A DNA stretch of 48,333 nucleotides from Sulfitobacter sp. HI0040 (GCF_001634885.1 NZ_LWEX01000003.1:1-48333), one strand, 5' to 3'; positions 8,828-17,873 are shown, counted from the first letter of the stretch. Notes: generated by a model not told the origin, from the sequence alone. A program made the numbers and translations.

Positions 8828-8858
8828 TTGAGCTTCCAGTCACTGGAAGGACTATCTG
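8828..8858 (+). promoter_or_regulatory. MerR-type (CueR) promoter and operator of copA
   Basis: A -35 box TTGAGC at 8828-8833 and a -10 box TATCTG at 8853-8858 are separated by 19 bp, the over-long spacer characteristic of MerR-family activated promoters. The spacer carries a perfect dyad, CTTCCAG (8833-8839), TCA, CTGGAAG (8843-8849), matching the CTTCC/GGAAG core of CueR operators. The cueR gene lies directly after copA, so Cu(I)-CueR activation of both genes is the natural reading. Confidence 0.88.
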
Positions 8859-8887
8859 GCATTTGTATTCGATAAAAGGATAGGATC

Positions 8888-11404
8888 ATGTCCGGTTTCC
8901 AGACTGTAAAATTTTCCGTCGAAGGGATGAGCTGCGCCTCTTGCGTGGGGCGGGTGGACAAGGCGCTTGCGGGGGTGCCGGGTGTTGATGACGTTTCGGT
9001 CAACCTTGCCGCGGAAACCGCCACCTTTCGGGTGAATGCCCCCGAACGGGTGACCGACGCGGCAGGGGCGCTTGCGGCAGCGGGTTATCCCGCCCGCCAC
9101 GTGAATGTTACGCTGGACGTGTCTTCGATGAGTTGCGCTTCCTGCGTTGGCCGGGTCGAACGGGTGTTGGCCAATGTGCCGGGCGTGTTGGAGGCGAGTG
9201 TGAACCTCGCCGCCGAAACGGCCAACGTTTCTTATATCGAGGGGGCGACCACCCCCGAAGAAATCGCCCGTGCGATCACCGAGGCGGGTTATGCCGCCAA
9301 GGTCCGCGGCGGGGTCTCTAGCGAGACCCAGGGCGAGCGCAAGGCGGGTGAGGCGCGCGCGCAGGCGCGGCGGACACTTATTGCCGCCGCCTTGACCGTG
9401 CCGGTCTTCGTTCTGGAAATGGGCGCGCATCTGGTGCCCGGCTTCCACGGGATGATCGAACGCAGCATCGGTATGCAGACATCCTGGGTCATTCAGTTCC
9501 TGCTGACGACGGCTGTTCTGTTCGGACCGGGTCGGCAGTTCTTTGCCAAGGGGTTGCCGGCGTTGGCCCGTGGGGCGCCCGATATGAACAGCCTCGTGGC
9601 GCTGGGTACGGGTGCGGCATGGGTCTTCTCTGTCGTCGCCACTTTCCTGCCCGGTTTGCTGCCGGACGGGATGGGCGCGGTCTATTTCGAAGCGGCGGCT
9701 GTCATCGTCGTGCTGATCCTTCTGGGGCGCTGGCTTGAGGCGCGCGCAAAGGGCCGTACCGGTGCGGCCATTCAGAAGCTTCTGGGGCTACAGCCCCGTA
9801 CCGCGCGTGTATTGGTCGACGGTCAGCCGCAGGAAGTTTCCATCGACGCGCTGCAGCGGGGTGACTTGCTGCTGGTGCGCCCCGGCGAACGGCTACCGGT
9901 GGACGGTATTGTGACCGAGGGGTCCAGCCATGTTGATGAAAGCATGATCACCGGGGAGCCATTGCCGGTTTCGAAGGCAGACGGCGACGCCGTGACCGGC
10001 GGCACCGTGAACGGATCGGGCAGCCTGACTTTCAGGGCCACCCGTGTCGGTTCGGAAACTGCGCTCGCCCAGATCATCCGCATGGTGGAAGAAGCGCAGG
10101 GCGCGAAGCTTCCCATTCAGGGGCTGGTGGATCGAATTACGCTCTGGTTCGTGCCGGCGGTTCTGCTCTTTGCGACGCTGACGGTCCTTGTCTGGCTCTT
10201 CTTCGGGCCTGATCCCGCGCTCAGCTTCGCGTTGATTGCCGGTGTTTCCGTGCTGATCATCGCCTGCCCCTGTGCCATGGGGCTGGCGACTCCCACCTCT
10301 ATTATGGTGGGGACCGGGCGGGCCGCCGAGATGGGCGTTCTTTTCCGGCGCGGTGATGCGCTGCAGGCCCTGAGCGAGATCGACGTCGTGGCGGTCGACA
10401 AGACCGGGACGGTGACCGAAGGCAAGCCGAAGCTTACCGATCTGCATCTCGCCGAGGGGTTCGCCCGGGAAGACGTGTTGCGGCTCGTTGCTTCGGTAGA
10501 GGCGCGGTCGGAGCATCCCATTGCTGAGGCCATCGTTGAGGCGGCGCAGGCGGAAGGTCTGTCGCTGGCGGAGCCATCCGCCTTCACCTCCCTTACCGGT
10601 TACGGCGTATCGGCGATCGTCGACGGGCGGCAGGTGCTCGTCGGGGCCGACCGGCTGATGGAGCGGGAAGGCATCCCCACCAAGACGCTGCTGGAGGAGG
10701 AGAACCGGCTGGCCGAGCGCGGCAAGACCGCTCTTTACGCTGCTGTGGATGGGGACCTTGCGGCGGTCATCGCTGTCTCGGACCCGGTCAAGGCGTCCAG
10801 CCGCGCGGCGCTTGCGGCGCTGCATGACATGGGCTTGAAGGTTGTGATGATCACCGGGGACAAGGAACAGACCGCGCGGGCCATCGCGGATGAAACCGGC
10901 ATTGACGATGTGGTGGCCGGCGTGTTGCCCGACGGCAAGGTGTCCGCACTCGAACGGTTGCGGCAGGACGGTCGCAAGATCGCCTTTGTCGGGGACGGCA
11001 TCAACGATGCGCCGGCGCTCGCCCATGCGGATGTGGGCATCGCCATCGGTACGGGGACGGACATCGCCATCGAAAGCGCTGACGTAGTGCTGATGTCGGG
11101 CGATCTGCGCGGCGTGGTGAACGCAACAACCGTTTCCCGCGCTACGATGCGCAACATTCGTCAGAACCTCGGCTGGGCCTTCGCTTATAACGTGGCGCTT
11201 ATCCCCGTGGCTGCCGGGGTGCTGTATCCCGCGTTCGGGTTGTTGCTGTCTCCGGTCTTTGCGGCGGGTGCCATGGCGCTGTCGTCCGTGTCCGTGCTGA
11301 CGAATGCGTTGCGTCTGCGCAGGCTCGCCCCGTCCATGGCGGAGCCGTCCCGGCCCGCCGGGGGCGCGAGCCTGCGCAGCTTTTCAGATCAACCCGCCGA
11401 ATAG
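8888..11404 (+). CDS. copA: Copper-exporting P1B-type ATPase CopA
   Basis: Inner-membrane Cu(I) efflux pump of 838 residues. Two N-terminal heavy-metal-binding domains each carry MSCASC (near residues 14-19 and 81-86). Then come membrane helices, the TGEP actuator motif near 353, the metal-transport motif CPC in [11 protein letters not shown] near 459, the phosphorylation motif DKTGT near 502, and GDGINDAP near 702. All motifs of the Cu+ subclass are present. A promoter with a 19-bp spacer precedes it and cueR follows after 9 nt, so the pair forms a copper-induced operon. Confidence 0.96.
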   Translation: MSGFQTVKFSVEGMSCASCVGRVDKALAGVPGVDDVSVNLAAETATFRVNAPERVTDAAGALAAAGYPARHVNVTLDVSSMSCASCVGRVERVLANVPGVLEASVNLAAETANVSYIEGATTPEEIARAITEAGYAAKVRGGVSSETQGERKAGEARAQARRTLIAAALTVPVFVLEMGAHLVPGFHGMIERSIGMQTSWVIQFLLTTAVLFGPGRQFFAKGLPALARGAPDMNSLVALGTGAAWVFSVVATFLPGLLPDGMGAVYFEAAAVIVVLILLGRWLEARAKGRTGAAIQKLLGLQPRTARVLVDGQPQEVSIDALQRGDLLLVRPGERLPVDGIVTEGSSHVDESMITGEPLPVSKADGDAVTGGTVNGSGSLTFRATRVGSETALAQIIRMVEEAQGAKLPIQGLVDRITLWFVPAVLLFATLTVLVWLFFGPDPALSFALIAGVSVLIIACPCAMGLATPTSIMVGTGRAAEMGVLFRRGDALQALSEIDVVAVDKTGTVTEGKPKLTDLHLAEGFAREDVLRLVASVEARSEHPIAEAIVEAAQAEGLSLAEPSAFTSLTGYGVSAIVDGRQVLVGADRLMEREGIPTKTLLEEENRLAERGKTALYAAVDGDLAAVIAVSDPVKASSRAALAALHDMGLKVVMITGDKEQTARAIADETGIDDVVAGVLPDGKVSALERLRQDGRKIAFVGDGINDAPALAHADVGIAIGTGTDIAIESADVVLMSGDLRGVVNATTVSRATMRNIRQNLGWAFAYNVALIPVAAGVLYPAFGLLLSPVFAAGAMALSSVSVLTNALRLRRLAPSMAEPSRPAGGASLRSFSDQPAE

Positions 11405-11413
11405 GAGTGTAAC

Positions 11414-11806
11414 ATGAACATCGGAGAAGTCGCGGAACGGGCGGGTCTGCCGCCGAAGACGATCCGCTATTACGAGGATATCGGCCTTATCCGGCCCATG
11501 CGCAGCGCCAACGGATACCGTGAATTCCGGGACCGTGATCTGCACAAGCTCGCCTTTCTCGGACGGGCCCGGGCGCTCGGTTTCTCGATCGAGGATTGCC
11601 GCACGCTGCTTGCGCTTTATGAAGATACTGAGCGGGAAAGCGCGCAGGTCAAGCAGGTGGCGCAGGAACATCTTGTACAGATCGATGCGAAGATCGCACA
11701 ACTTGAATCCATGCGCGCCACCCTTGCGCATCTGATCGAGGAATGCCGCGGAGATCACAGGCCCGATTGCCCCATTCTCGAAGACCTGTCGGCCGCACTA
11801 CAATAA
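11414..11806 (+). CDS. cueR: Copper-responsive MerR-family regulator CueR
   Basis: A 130-residue dimeric transcription activator. The N-terminal winged helix reads NIGEVAERAGLPPKTIRYYE, followed by GLI and a coiled-coil dimerisation helix around residues 75-108. Cys111 and Cys119 in the ECRGDHRPDCPIL loop match the two Cu(I)-ligating cysteines of E. coli CueR. The start is supported by AGGAGT eight nucleotides before ATG. Its expected operator is the dyad at 8833-8849, giving autoregulation through copA read-through. Confidence 0.94.
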   Translation: MNIGEVAERAGLPPKTIRYYEDIGLIRPMRSANGYREFRDRDLHKLAFLGRARALGFSIEDCRTLLALYEDTERESAQVKQVAQEHLVQIDAKIAQLESMRATLAHLIEECRGDHRPDCPILEDLSAALQ

Positions 11807-11845
11807 AGGGCCGCGGTCCGGGTGCTTCATACAAAGGAGAACCAC

Positions 11846-12514
11846 ATGGTGAAGAAACAGTCGATGACGGCGCTCGCGCTGATCCTTTCTATCGGAGCGG
11901 GAGCGGGAGCGGGGGCCGCGGTGGCCCAGGAGCAGACCATTTCCTTTGACGGCAAATGGCGGGAGCAGGGGTTGCTCAGACTCTTTACCAATGATTACGA
12001 AACCAAGGGCCGAAGCCTTGAGGTGGTTTCCGACGGCACGGTTTCCGTGCTTTGGCGCCCCGTGGATGATGGGCTGGCCGACGCCCGCAAGGCACGCTGG
12101 CAATGGAGCGTGACCGAAGGCGTCACCCCTACCGATCTGACCAAACGGGGCGGTGATGACCGCAACCTCGCGCTCTATTTCGTCTTCGTCGATCCGCAGA
12201 CGGCGGCCAACATGGGTCAAGTCTCGGCGACCAAGCTGCTGCGCGATCCCGCGACCCGGGGACTCGTCTATGTCTGGGGCGGGGACCACGCACCGGGCCA
12301 GCTGCTCAACAGCCCGTATTCGGATGGGCTGAAGACGAAGATCCTGCGCATTGACGCCAACGGTTCCTTTGAAGAGCAGGTCGATCTGGATAGGGATTTC
12401 AAGGCCGCTTTCGGTGACAGCGCGCGGGTGTTGGTAGGGCTTGCAGTGACGGCAGACAGCGATGACACCGATGGTTTCATCCGGGCTTCGATTTCCGATC
12501 TACGCGTTCAGTAA
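11846..12514 (+). CDS. DUF3047 family periplasmic protein
   Basis: A 222-residue exported protein of unknown function. The N-terminus is a signal peptide (KKQ, then a hydrophobic Ala/Gly run ending AVAQE). The mature part has the DUF3047 pattern WQWSV, GGDDRNLALYFVF, LVYVWGG, and a final VGLAVTADSDDTDGF. I chose ATG 11846 because AAAGGAGA sits just before it; an in-frame upstream start at 11822 lacks this. A (GGAGCG)3 microsatellite at 11894-11911 encodes part of the signal peptide. It lies 39 nt after cueR on the same strand, so it could be co-expressed with the copper genes; no copper ligands stand out. Confidence 0.8.
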   Translation: MVKKQSMTALALILSIGAGAGAGAAVAQEQTISFDGKWREQGLLRLFTNDYETKGRSLEVVSDGTVSVLWRPVDDGLADARKARWQWSVTEGVTPTDLTKRGGDDRNLALYFVFVDPQTAANMGQVSATKLLRDPATRGLVYVWGGDHAPGQLLNSPYSDGLKTKILRIDANGSFEEQVDLDRDFKAAFGDSARVLVGLAVTADSDDTDGFIRASISDLRVQ

Positions 12515-12718
12515 TACGCGGCTGGAACCCGGTGTAAGGGAATCTATGATGATGACCCGTTGCTTGGCTGGCAGCACCGCAGCCGCCCTGTTGCCGAAAA
12601 GCACCACGAAAAAGTTTTGCCGAACCTGTAGCGGGTTCGGGCGTTAACCCCCAGATAAAGGACGGCATCCGGGGACGCGGCCAATACTGCTGTCGAGTTC
12701 ATGAAGGGATAAGTACCA

Positions 12719-13375
12719 ATGCTGACAAGACGCCATTTCATCCAAACAACAACCGCGCTGTTTTCCGTACCGCTGGCGACACCACTGCTCGCCGCGACAC
12801 GTGCCCAAAAAGACGCTTGGGACGCGCAGGTCACGCCGCCGAACTTCGATCCGGCGACCACGAACCCGTGGGGGCTGCACCCCCGCTTCCTGCCGCAACG
12901 CGTGGCCGCGAAGGATAGCCTGAAGCCGGGAGACGTCCATGTGGATGCGGTTGCCCGTTATGTCTATCACATCGAAGAAGGCGGAACCGCGATGCGCTAC
13001 GGCGTCGCCATCGCCCGCGGCAATCTTTACGAGCCGGGAACCTATACCATCAAGCGCAAAGTGCAGTGGCCCGGCTGGACGCCGACCCAGAACATGCTGA
13101 ACCGCGATCCCGATCTTTACGGCGAATTCGCGGATGGTGTGGACCCGGGTCCGGAAAATCCGCTGGGCTCGCGTGCGCTCTATCTCTATGTGGGCAACCG
13201 CGATACCTACCTGCGGATCCACGGCACGCCGGAGCCCGAAAGCATCGGCGGCCGGGTCAGTTCAGGCTGCGTCCGGATGGTGATGGCGCATATCAACATG
13301 CTCTATCCCAACGTGAAGACCGGCTCGACGGCTTATCTCTATTCGGCTGAGGATAGTCTCGTACCGCGCAGCTGA
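12719..13375 (+). CDS. Tat-exported L,D-transpeptidase (YkuD domain)
   Basis: Periplasmic enzyme of 218 residues expected to form 3-3 peptidoglycan crosslinks or attach lipoproteins to peptidoglycan. The N-terminus, TRRHFIQTTTALFSVPLA, is a twin-arginine signal. The YkuD catalytic signature is complete: HGTPEPESIGGRVSSGCVRM, with the catalytic cysteine at residue 184. The gene follows the copper block after 204 nt in which I see no gene. L,D-transpeptidases are reported to be copper-sensitive, which makes the placement noteworthy but does not prove a link. Transcription is convergent with the next lipoprotein gene. Confidence 0.9.
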   Translation: MLTRRHFIQTTTALFSVPLATPLLAATRAQKDAWDAQVTPPNFDPATTNPWGLHPRFLPQRVAAKDSLKPGDVHVDAVARYVYHIEEGGTAMRYGVAIARGNLYEPGTYTIKRKVQWPGWTPTQNMLNRDPDLYGEFADGVDPGPENPLGSRALYLYVGNRDTYLRIHGTPEPESIGGRVSSGCVRMVMAHINMLYPNVKTGSTAYLYSAEDSLVPRS

Positions 13376-13386
13376 CCGCGCGGTAC
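13361..13386 (+). terminator. Hairpin between convergent genes
   Basis: A perfect 9-bp inverted repeat, GTACCGCGC at 13361-13369 and GCGCGGTAC at 13378-13386, with an 8-nt loop that contains the stop codon of the L,D-transpeptidase gene. There is no T-run on either side, so intrinsic termination is uncertain. It could instead protect the mRNA end. Confidence 0.4.
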
Positions 13387-13396
13387 CGGGGGCGCA

Positions 13397-13708
13397 TCAG
13401 GCGTCCACGTAGCCTTTGAGGCAAATGGGGCTTCCGCCTTCCGAACGCAGCGGTACGAGCGTCACTTCGACGGGACCGCTGTGTTCATACCAGTAACACC
13501 CATCTTCAACCATGAAACGCGCGGTCGAAAGATCTTGGTCGGGGGCGGCAAGGCGGACGACCGATTCCGGGATGTTCCCGACTTCGGTCAATGTTTCCAA
13601 CGCCGTCTTTTCCACGGGCGGTGGGCCATCGGTAAATTCGGCCGAGGGTATCGCGCAGCCGGCGGCGAAAAGCAGCGCGGCGCCTGCGGTGATCGTTCTT
13701 TTGTGCAT
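13397..13708 (-). CDS. Small lipoprotein of unknown function
   Basis: I do not recognise a family. The 103-residue product starts with a lipoprotein signal peptide, MHKRTITAGAALLFAAGC, with lipobox FAAGC. The mature part is acidic and ends with two Cys (DGCYWYEHSG and PICLKGYVDA) that may form a disulfide. The longer reading frame upstream of this ATG is not protein-like, so the start at 13708 is preferred. A 10-bp dyad lies just upstream. Confidence 0.65.
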   Translation of the reverse strand: MHKRTITAGAALLFAAGCAIPSAEFTDGPPPVEKTALETLTEVGNIPESVVRLAAPDQDLSTARFMVEDGCYWYEHSGPVEVTLVPLRSEGGSPICLKGYVDA

Positions 13709-13738
13709 CAATGCCTCTGTCATTTCCGGGGGTACGGC

Positions 13739-13774
13739 GCAACTTGTCACAGGGGCGGACCCGCGACAAGTTGC
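13739..13774 (-). promoter_or_regulatory. Large dyad upstream of the lipoprotein gene
   Basis: GCAACTTGTC at 13739-13748 and GACAAGTTGC at 13765-13774 form a perfect 10-bp inverted repeat with a 16-nt spacer. It ends 31 nt before the lipoprotein start on the minus strand, a position fitting an operator around the promoter. It also lies between that gene and the end of the ZIP transporter gene, so a terminator role for the latter is possible, although no T-run follows. Confidence 0.45.
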
Positions 13775-13827
13775 AAGCCGTGTGGCAAGGTCATAATTGT
13801 GGCCGTGGGGCAGCAGGTAAGACCGCT

Positions 13828-14610
13828 TCACCCCAGCGATACATCCAGAAACAGCATGATGACGAGGCCGATGGCGAGGCCGAGCGTCGCGCGTCGCTGG
13901 TGGCCTGAGCGATGGGTTTCGGGAATGATCTCATGGCTGATGACATAAAGCATCGCACCCGCCGCGAAGGCGAGCCCCCATGGCAGCAGCGGTTCGGAAA
14001 TGCTGACCACGCCGGCACCAAGTAACCCGCCTGCGGGTTCGGCCAGCCCGGTCAGGGCAGCAATGGCCCATGCCCGCCGCCGCGAGTACCCTTCACCCAG
14101 CAGTGAGACGGCCACCGCGAGCCCCTCAGGCGCGTTCTGAAGGCCGATGCCGAGCGCAAGCGGCAACCCGTCCGCCAGACCGCCCGACCCGAAGCCAACG
14201 CCGACAGCGAGACCTTCGGGAAAGTTGTGGATCGTGATGGCGATGATGAAAAGCCAGACCCGCCGGAGCGACGCGCTATCCGGCCCCTCGCGCCCCGACC
14301 CGAAGTGCTCATGCGGCAGTTTTTCATTCATCAGGGCGACGGCCCCCATCCCGAGAAGGATTGCGATACAGACGATCGCCGCCGGTGCATATCCGCTGGC
14401 GAAGTCCTCTTCGGCGGCGTCGAGTGCCGGAATGATGAGTGAGAAAAAGGAGGCCGCCAGCATGATGCCTGCCGCGAAGCCGAGAAGCAGGTCGCGGGTG
14501 GCACGGGACGGTTTTGACCCGAATAGCACGGGTACCGCGCCCACCGCCGTAAGCGACCCCGCAGCCAGGCTTCCGAGAAACCCGAGCATCATCGGCGAAA
14601 GTGTTTCCAT
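13828..14610 (-). CDS. ZIP-family metal transporter
   Basis: Inner-membrane divalent metal permease of 260 residues with about eight hydrophobic segments. The TM4 signature HNFPEGLAVGV is intact, while the corresponding TM5 motif reads QNAPEGLAVAV, with Gln in place of the usual His. A cytoplasmic loop between TM3 and TM4 holds KLPHEHFGSG, a short His-containing stretch. The metal (Zn, Fe or Mn) cannot be told from the sequence. I chose METLSPMM as start because the 71 residues upstream in the same frame are not membrane-like. Confidence 0.85.
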   Translation of the reverse strand: METLSPMMLGFLGSLAAGSLTAVGAVPVLFGSKPSRATRDLLLGFAAGIMLAASFFSLIIPALDAAEEDFASGYAPAAIVCIAILLGMGAVALMNEKLPHEHFGSGREGPDSASLRRVWLFIIAITIHNFPEGLAVGVGFGSGGLADGLPLALGIGLQNAPEGLAVAVSLLGEGYSRRRAWAIAALTGLAEPAGGLLGAGVVSISEPLLPWGLAFAAGAMLYVISHEIIPETHRSGHQRRATLGLAIGLVIMLFLDVSLG

Positions 14611-15058
14611 TCCGTCTGGTTGGCCCTGCCTCGTTTCGGAAGGATACGAATGTGTCCGTTCCTCTATGAGAAGCCTTAGAAAACAATGCGCTGACGATTG
14701 CAAAGCAATTGCGCGGGGAGAGTGGCGGTGATTTGTCGGTTGGCAGAAAGGGACGGAGCTCCGAGTGAGCGGGCGGACCATCCATTTTTTAGGATACAGG
14801 CCCGAGCTGTACCTTGAGACCAATACGCCGCCACCCTATGGCGTTGCTAGTACGCAGCAGTCCAATTGGAACGAACTGAACCAGAGACTGCTAGGGGACC
14901 TTGTCGCTTGCTCAGGTCCATTATGCAGCCTATGCAAGACGGGAGGGTGTAGCACAGATTTTACTGTACTTCGCCGGGAAATGATCGCTTCTAGCGGTGG
15001 TTCATTACCGACGGTTGTCCGGGTCGGTCAGTAAAGTTGGTGCGAGGCGTATAATAAT
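14611..15058. other. 448-nt stretch without a supported gene, lower GC
   Basis: The base composition is visibly poorer in G+C than flanking genes. On the ZIP side there is the overlapping palindromic stretch TTGCAAAGCAATTGC at 14698-14712, a possible metal-regulator site for the ZIP gene. On the yjbH side TATAAT lies at 15050-15055, only 3 nt before the yjbH ATG and so too close to act as a normal -10 box for that start. A GTG-initiated frame at 14765-15034 could encode 89 residues but has no recognisable features. Confidence 0.4.
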
Positions 15059-17182
15059 ATGAAGTCCAAAACGGTTTCGGCAGATGGTCGTCAGAAGGCA
15101 CCGTACCTCGGGTTTATGCTTGCAGTTGCTACGGCGGCAGGGATGGCAACAGCGGTATACCCGCAATCCACCACACCCCCTTTGTCAACCTATGGCACCC
15201 CGGGCCTTGTGGAACTGCCCACCGCTCAAGTGTTCTATGGCGGTGCCCTCGCTTTCAATGCGACAAAGCTTGGTTCCACCGAACGCTACAACGTCACGTT
15301 TCAAGTGCTTCCGCGGGTCTACGGAACTTTCCGGTACAGCTATGTTACAAACTACGATCGCAGTTTTGATATTCATTTCCAACTGGCTGATGAGGGTCGC
15401 CTTCGTCCGGCCCTAGCGATCGGACTGCGCGATTTTTTGGGCACAGGTATCTTCAGTAGCGAATACTTTGTGGCAACCAAGAGTTTCGGTTCCAGGGTGC
15501 AGGTTACTGGCGGTATCGGGTGGGGGCGATTGGCCGGTAGAAATTCTTTCGACAACCCTCTGAGCGTATTCGGTGATCGCTTTGACAATAGGAGTCCGGG
15601 TTTCTCAGGCCGGGGAGGCCAGCTCGAGACCGGGGATTGGTTCAGAGGACCAGTGTCGCTCTTCGGCGGGTTATCTTACAGGGTCAATGACCAGCTAAGT
15701 TTGACTGCGGAATATTCGCCTGATTTATATGCGTTCGAAACAAATGCAGGGATCGCTGACATCACCACCCCCCTCAACGTAGGCCTGCTTTATCGCTTCA
15801 AGAATGGCGTGGACCTCAAGGGTTTCGTGGTCGGCGGGAACGAGATCGGTGCGCAGCTGAGCTATGTTATCAACCCCGCAAAGCGGTCGATTCCGGGTGG
15901 GCTTGAACTGGCGCCGGTGCCGGTAGGGTCGCGGGCGCGGTTGGCGGTTGCGGATTGGAATAATTCCGCTGCCGGCGGGGGTGTCGCGGCCGTTACACGT
16001 GTTCTTCGCTCCCGGTTGGAGAACGAAGGTCTCGAACTGCAGGGCTATATCCCGGGGGCACGCTCCGCCACGATCCGTATCGAGAACCAGCGGTGGGACG
16101 TGGAGGCTCAGGCCGCTGGTCGCGCGGCGCGGATCATGGCGGAAACTCTGCCGCCGGAGGTCGAAGAGTTTCGCGTCGTCTTTCAAAAGGATGGCGTACC
16201 GAACAGTCGTGTCGTGACGCAGCGGTCCGATCTGGAAGAATTTCAGTACGATTATGACGGGGCGTGGCGCACCTTTGCGCGGGCGGACATTCAGGATGCG
16301 GCAGGCCTTGGGCGTCAGGGGGAACTCCAAGAGACCTTTCCGCGGTTCGATTATTCGCTGTCACCCTATGCGGCCTATTCCTTCTTCGATCCAGATCAGC
16401 CCATCCGGGTGGATGTAGGCCCCCAGCTAAAGTTTTCGTATAAGCCGCTGCCGGGTCTGAATTTTTCGGGGCGGCTGCGCTATCCGATTGCTGGAAATAT
16501 CGAAGATTCTGTGCGGTTGTCCAATTCCCAATTGCCGGCGGTCCGGACGGACGCGGTGCTTTACGCGCGGGAATCCGATCTCGAACTCAATACATTGACG
16601 GCGGAATATATCTGGCGACCGGGTGAGAACCTCTTTGCCCGGACAACTGCGGGCTACCTCGAAAACATGTATGGCGGCGTGTCGGCTGAATTGCTTTGGT
16701 ATCCGGTGAACAGTCGCCTCGCTTTGGGGGTCGAGGCGAATTATGCGAAGAAGCGGGAATACGACATCTTGTTCGGCTTCCGCGATTACGATGTTCTGAC
16801 CGGCCATGCTTCTGCCTATTACGATTTTGGAAATGGTTTCGTGGGTCAGGTCGACGCCGGGCGCTATCTCGCAGGGGACTGGGGGGCGACCTTCTCTCTC
16901 GCACGGGAATTCAACAACGGATTCACCCTCGGCGGTTTCTTCACCTTGACGGATGTACCCTTCGACCAATTCGGAGAAGGCTCCTTCGACAAGGGTTTGA
17001 AGTTCGAGGTTCCATTGTCCTGGTTCACGGGTAAACCATCGAAAACCACACTCAGCGAAACGATCCGGCCGATCCTGCGGGACGGCGGCGCGCGGTTGAA
17101 CGTGAACAACCGGCTGTTCGGCTATGTACGCGACGAACGGGGTAAGGAACTGCGTGACGGCTGGGGGAGATACCTGCGATGA
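15059..17182 (+). CDS. yjbH: YjbH-family outer-membrane exopolysaccharide protein
   Basis: A 707-residue exported beta-rich protein of the YjbH/GfcD type, thought to form outer-membrane barrels involved in exopolysaccharide or group 4 capsule secretion. A signal segment (hydrophobic about 18-35) precedes the conserved STYGTPGLVELPTA start of the domain, and the C-terminus is full of alternating aromatic strands. The first roughly 250 codons use AGA, AGG, CTA, TTA and CGA repeatedly, whereas the rest is strongly G/C-ending, suggesting a mosaic origin. Its stop overlaps the yjbF start by ATGA. The start codon is uncertain, because the Shine-Dalgarno (GAGG) is distant. Confidence 0.85.
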   Translation: MKSKTVSADGRQKAPYLGFMLAVATAAGMATAVYPQSTTPPLSTYGTPGLVELPTAQVFYGGALAFNATKLGSTERYNVTFQVLPRVYGTFRYSYVTNYDRSFDIHFQLADEGRLRPALAIGLRDFLGTGIFSSEYFVATKSFGSRVQVTGGIGWGRLAGRNSFDNPLSVFGDRFDNRSPGFSGRGGQLETGDWFRGPVSLFGGLSYRVNDQLSLTAEYSPDLYAFETNAGIADITTPLNVGLLYRFKNGVDLKGFVVGGNEIGAQLSYVINPAKRSIPGGLELAPVPVGSRARLAVADWNNSAAGGGVAAVTRVLRSRLENEGLELQGYIPGARSATIRIENQRWDVEAQAAGRAARIMAETLPPEVEEFRVVFQKDGVPNSRVVTQRSDLEEFQYDYDGAWRTFARADIQDAAGLGRQGELQETFPRFDYSLSPYAAYSFFDPDQPIRVDVGPQLKFSYKPLPGLNFSGRLRYPIAGNIEDSVRLSNSQLPAVRTDAVLYARESDLELNTLTAEYIWRPGENLFARTTAGYLENMYGGVSAELLWYPVNSRLALGVEANYAKKREYDILFGFRDYDVLTGHASAYYDFGNGFVGQVDAGRYLAGDWGATFSLAREFNNGFTLGGFFTLTDVPFDQFGEGSFDKGLKFEVPLSWFTGKPSKTTLSETIRPILRDGGARLNVNNRLFGYVRDERGKELRDGWGRYLR

Positions 17183-17829
17183 TCCGTAAATCGATTGCCA
17201 TGCTGTCCCTGTTCGCTCTTGGAGCGTGCGGGGAAAGTCAGCTCGCGGCGCGTGCGCTCAATGTGTTTCTGGACGAACCTTCAACACAGGCTTCGGGGCC
17301 GTTTCCGCGATTTGCGCCCCTGTTGCAGATGCCGCAACCCTACGCCCTTCAGGCAACTTTGGTGCGGAGCTCTCTGAAGGGGGGCTTTCTGCTCGAAAGC
17401 AAACAGGGCTCGATTGAAAGCTGGTTGGGCAGCGATGGGGTTGCGCTGACCTTTGATCGGGGTCTTCTGCATGGCACTCGGGGTATTGGCGCGGGTCTGC
17501 TCGCTTCCGATGTCAGCGAAAGTGCCGCTCTGGTCCTGAGCGGGCGTAATGGTGTCGCTGACCGTATACACACCCGGCTTGATGGGAACGATCGGGCAGA
17601 ATTGCAGGCCTATCGGTGCACGATCCGGTCCGAAGGGCCAGCCACGATCCAGTTGGACAATGGCCCCGCTTCGACCCTTAAGATGGTGGAGACGTGCGCC
17701 GGGTTGGATGACTCGTTCCAAAACACCTATTGGGTCGATACCCGCTCCGATCTCATCGTCCGCTCCCGCCAGTGGACGGGGGAAGAACTGGGCGAGCTGG
17801 ACGTCCGGGTGGTTTACAACTTCCGCTAA
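17179..17829 (+). CDS. yjbF: YjbF/GfcB-family capsule lipoprotein
   Basis: A 216-residue lipoprotein of the YjbF family (group 4 capsule / exopolysaccharide). The signal peptide MIRKSIAMLSLFALGAC ends in the lipobox LGAC. The body has the family features, including the closing GELDVRVVYNFR. The E. coli homologues act with YjbH/GfcD at the outer membrane. The ATGA overlap with yjbH shows translational coupling, so both products are likely needed in fixed ratio. No polysaccharide synthesis genes are in the window. Confidence 0.85.
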   Translation: MIRKSIAMLSLFALGACGESQLAARALNVFLDEPSTQASGPFPRFAPLLQMPQPYALQATLVRSSLKGGFLLESKQGSIESWLGSDGVALTFDRGLLHGTRGIGAGLLASDVSESAALVLSGRNGVADRIHTRLDGNDRAELQAYRCTIRSEGPATIQLDNGPASTLKMVETCAGLDDSFQNTYWVDTRSDLIVRSRQWTGEELGELDVRVVYNFR

Positions 17830-17836
17830 CGCCTCT

Positions 17837-17864
17837 GCCGGTCCTTTTTCTGTACGGGACCGGC
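17837..17864 (+). terminator. Intergenic hairpin after yjbF
   Basis: GCCGGTCC at 17837-17844 pairs with GGACCGGC at 17857-17864 (8 bp, 12-nt loop containing TTTTT). No U-run follows. The purine-rich AAGGG directly after it could be the ribosome binding site of the next gene. It may attenuate the transcript or set mRNA ends rather than terminate fully. Confidence 0.4.
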
Positions 17865-17873
17865 AAGGGCGCT

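Noticed and set aside
11894..11911. (GGAGCG)3 microsatellite as a phase-variation tract in the DUF3047 gene
   Set aside because: The unit is six bases, so length changes stay in frame and only alter the signal peptide.
14765..15034. GTG-started 89-codon frame in the gene-poor stretch before yjbH
   Set aside because: No Shine-Dalgarno, no family features, no signal or membrane segment; kept only as a remark on the intergenic stretch.
15050..15055. TATAAT just before the yjbH ATG as a -10 promoter box
   Set aside because: Only 3 nt from the start codon and no matching -35 at 16-18 bp; would require a leaderless or shorter protein.
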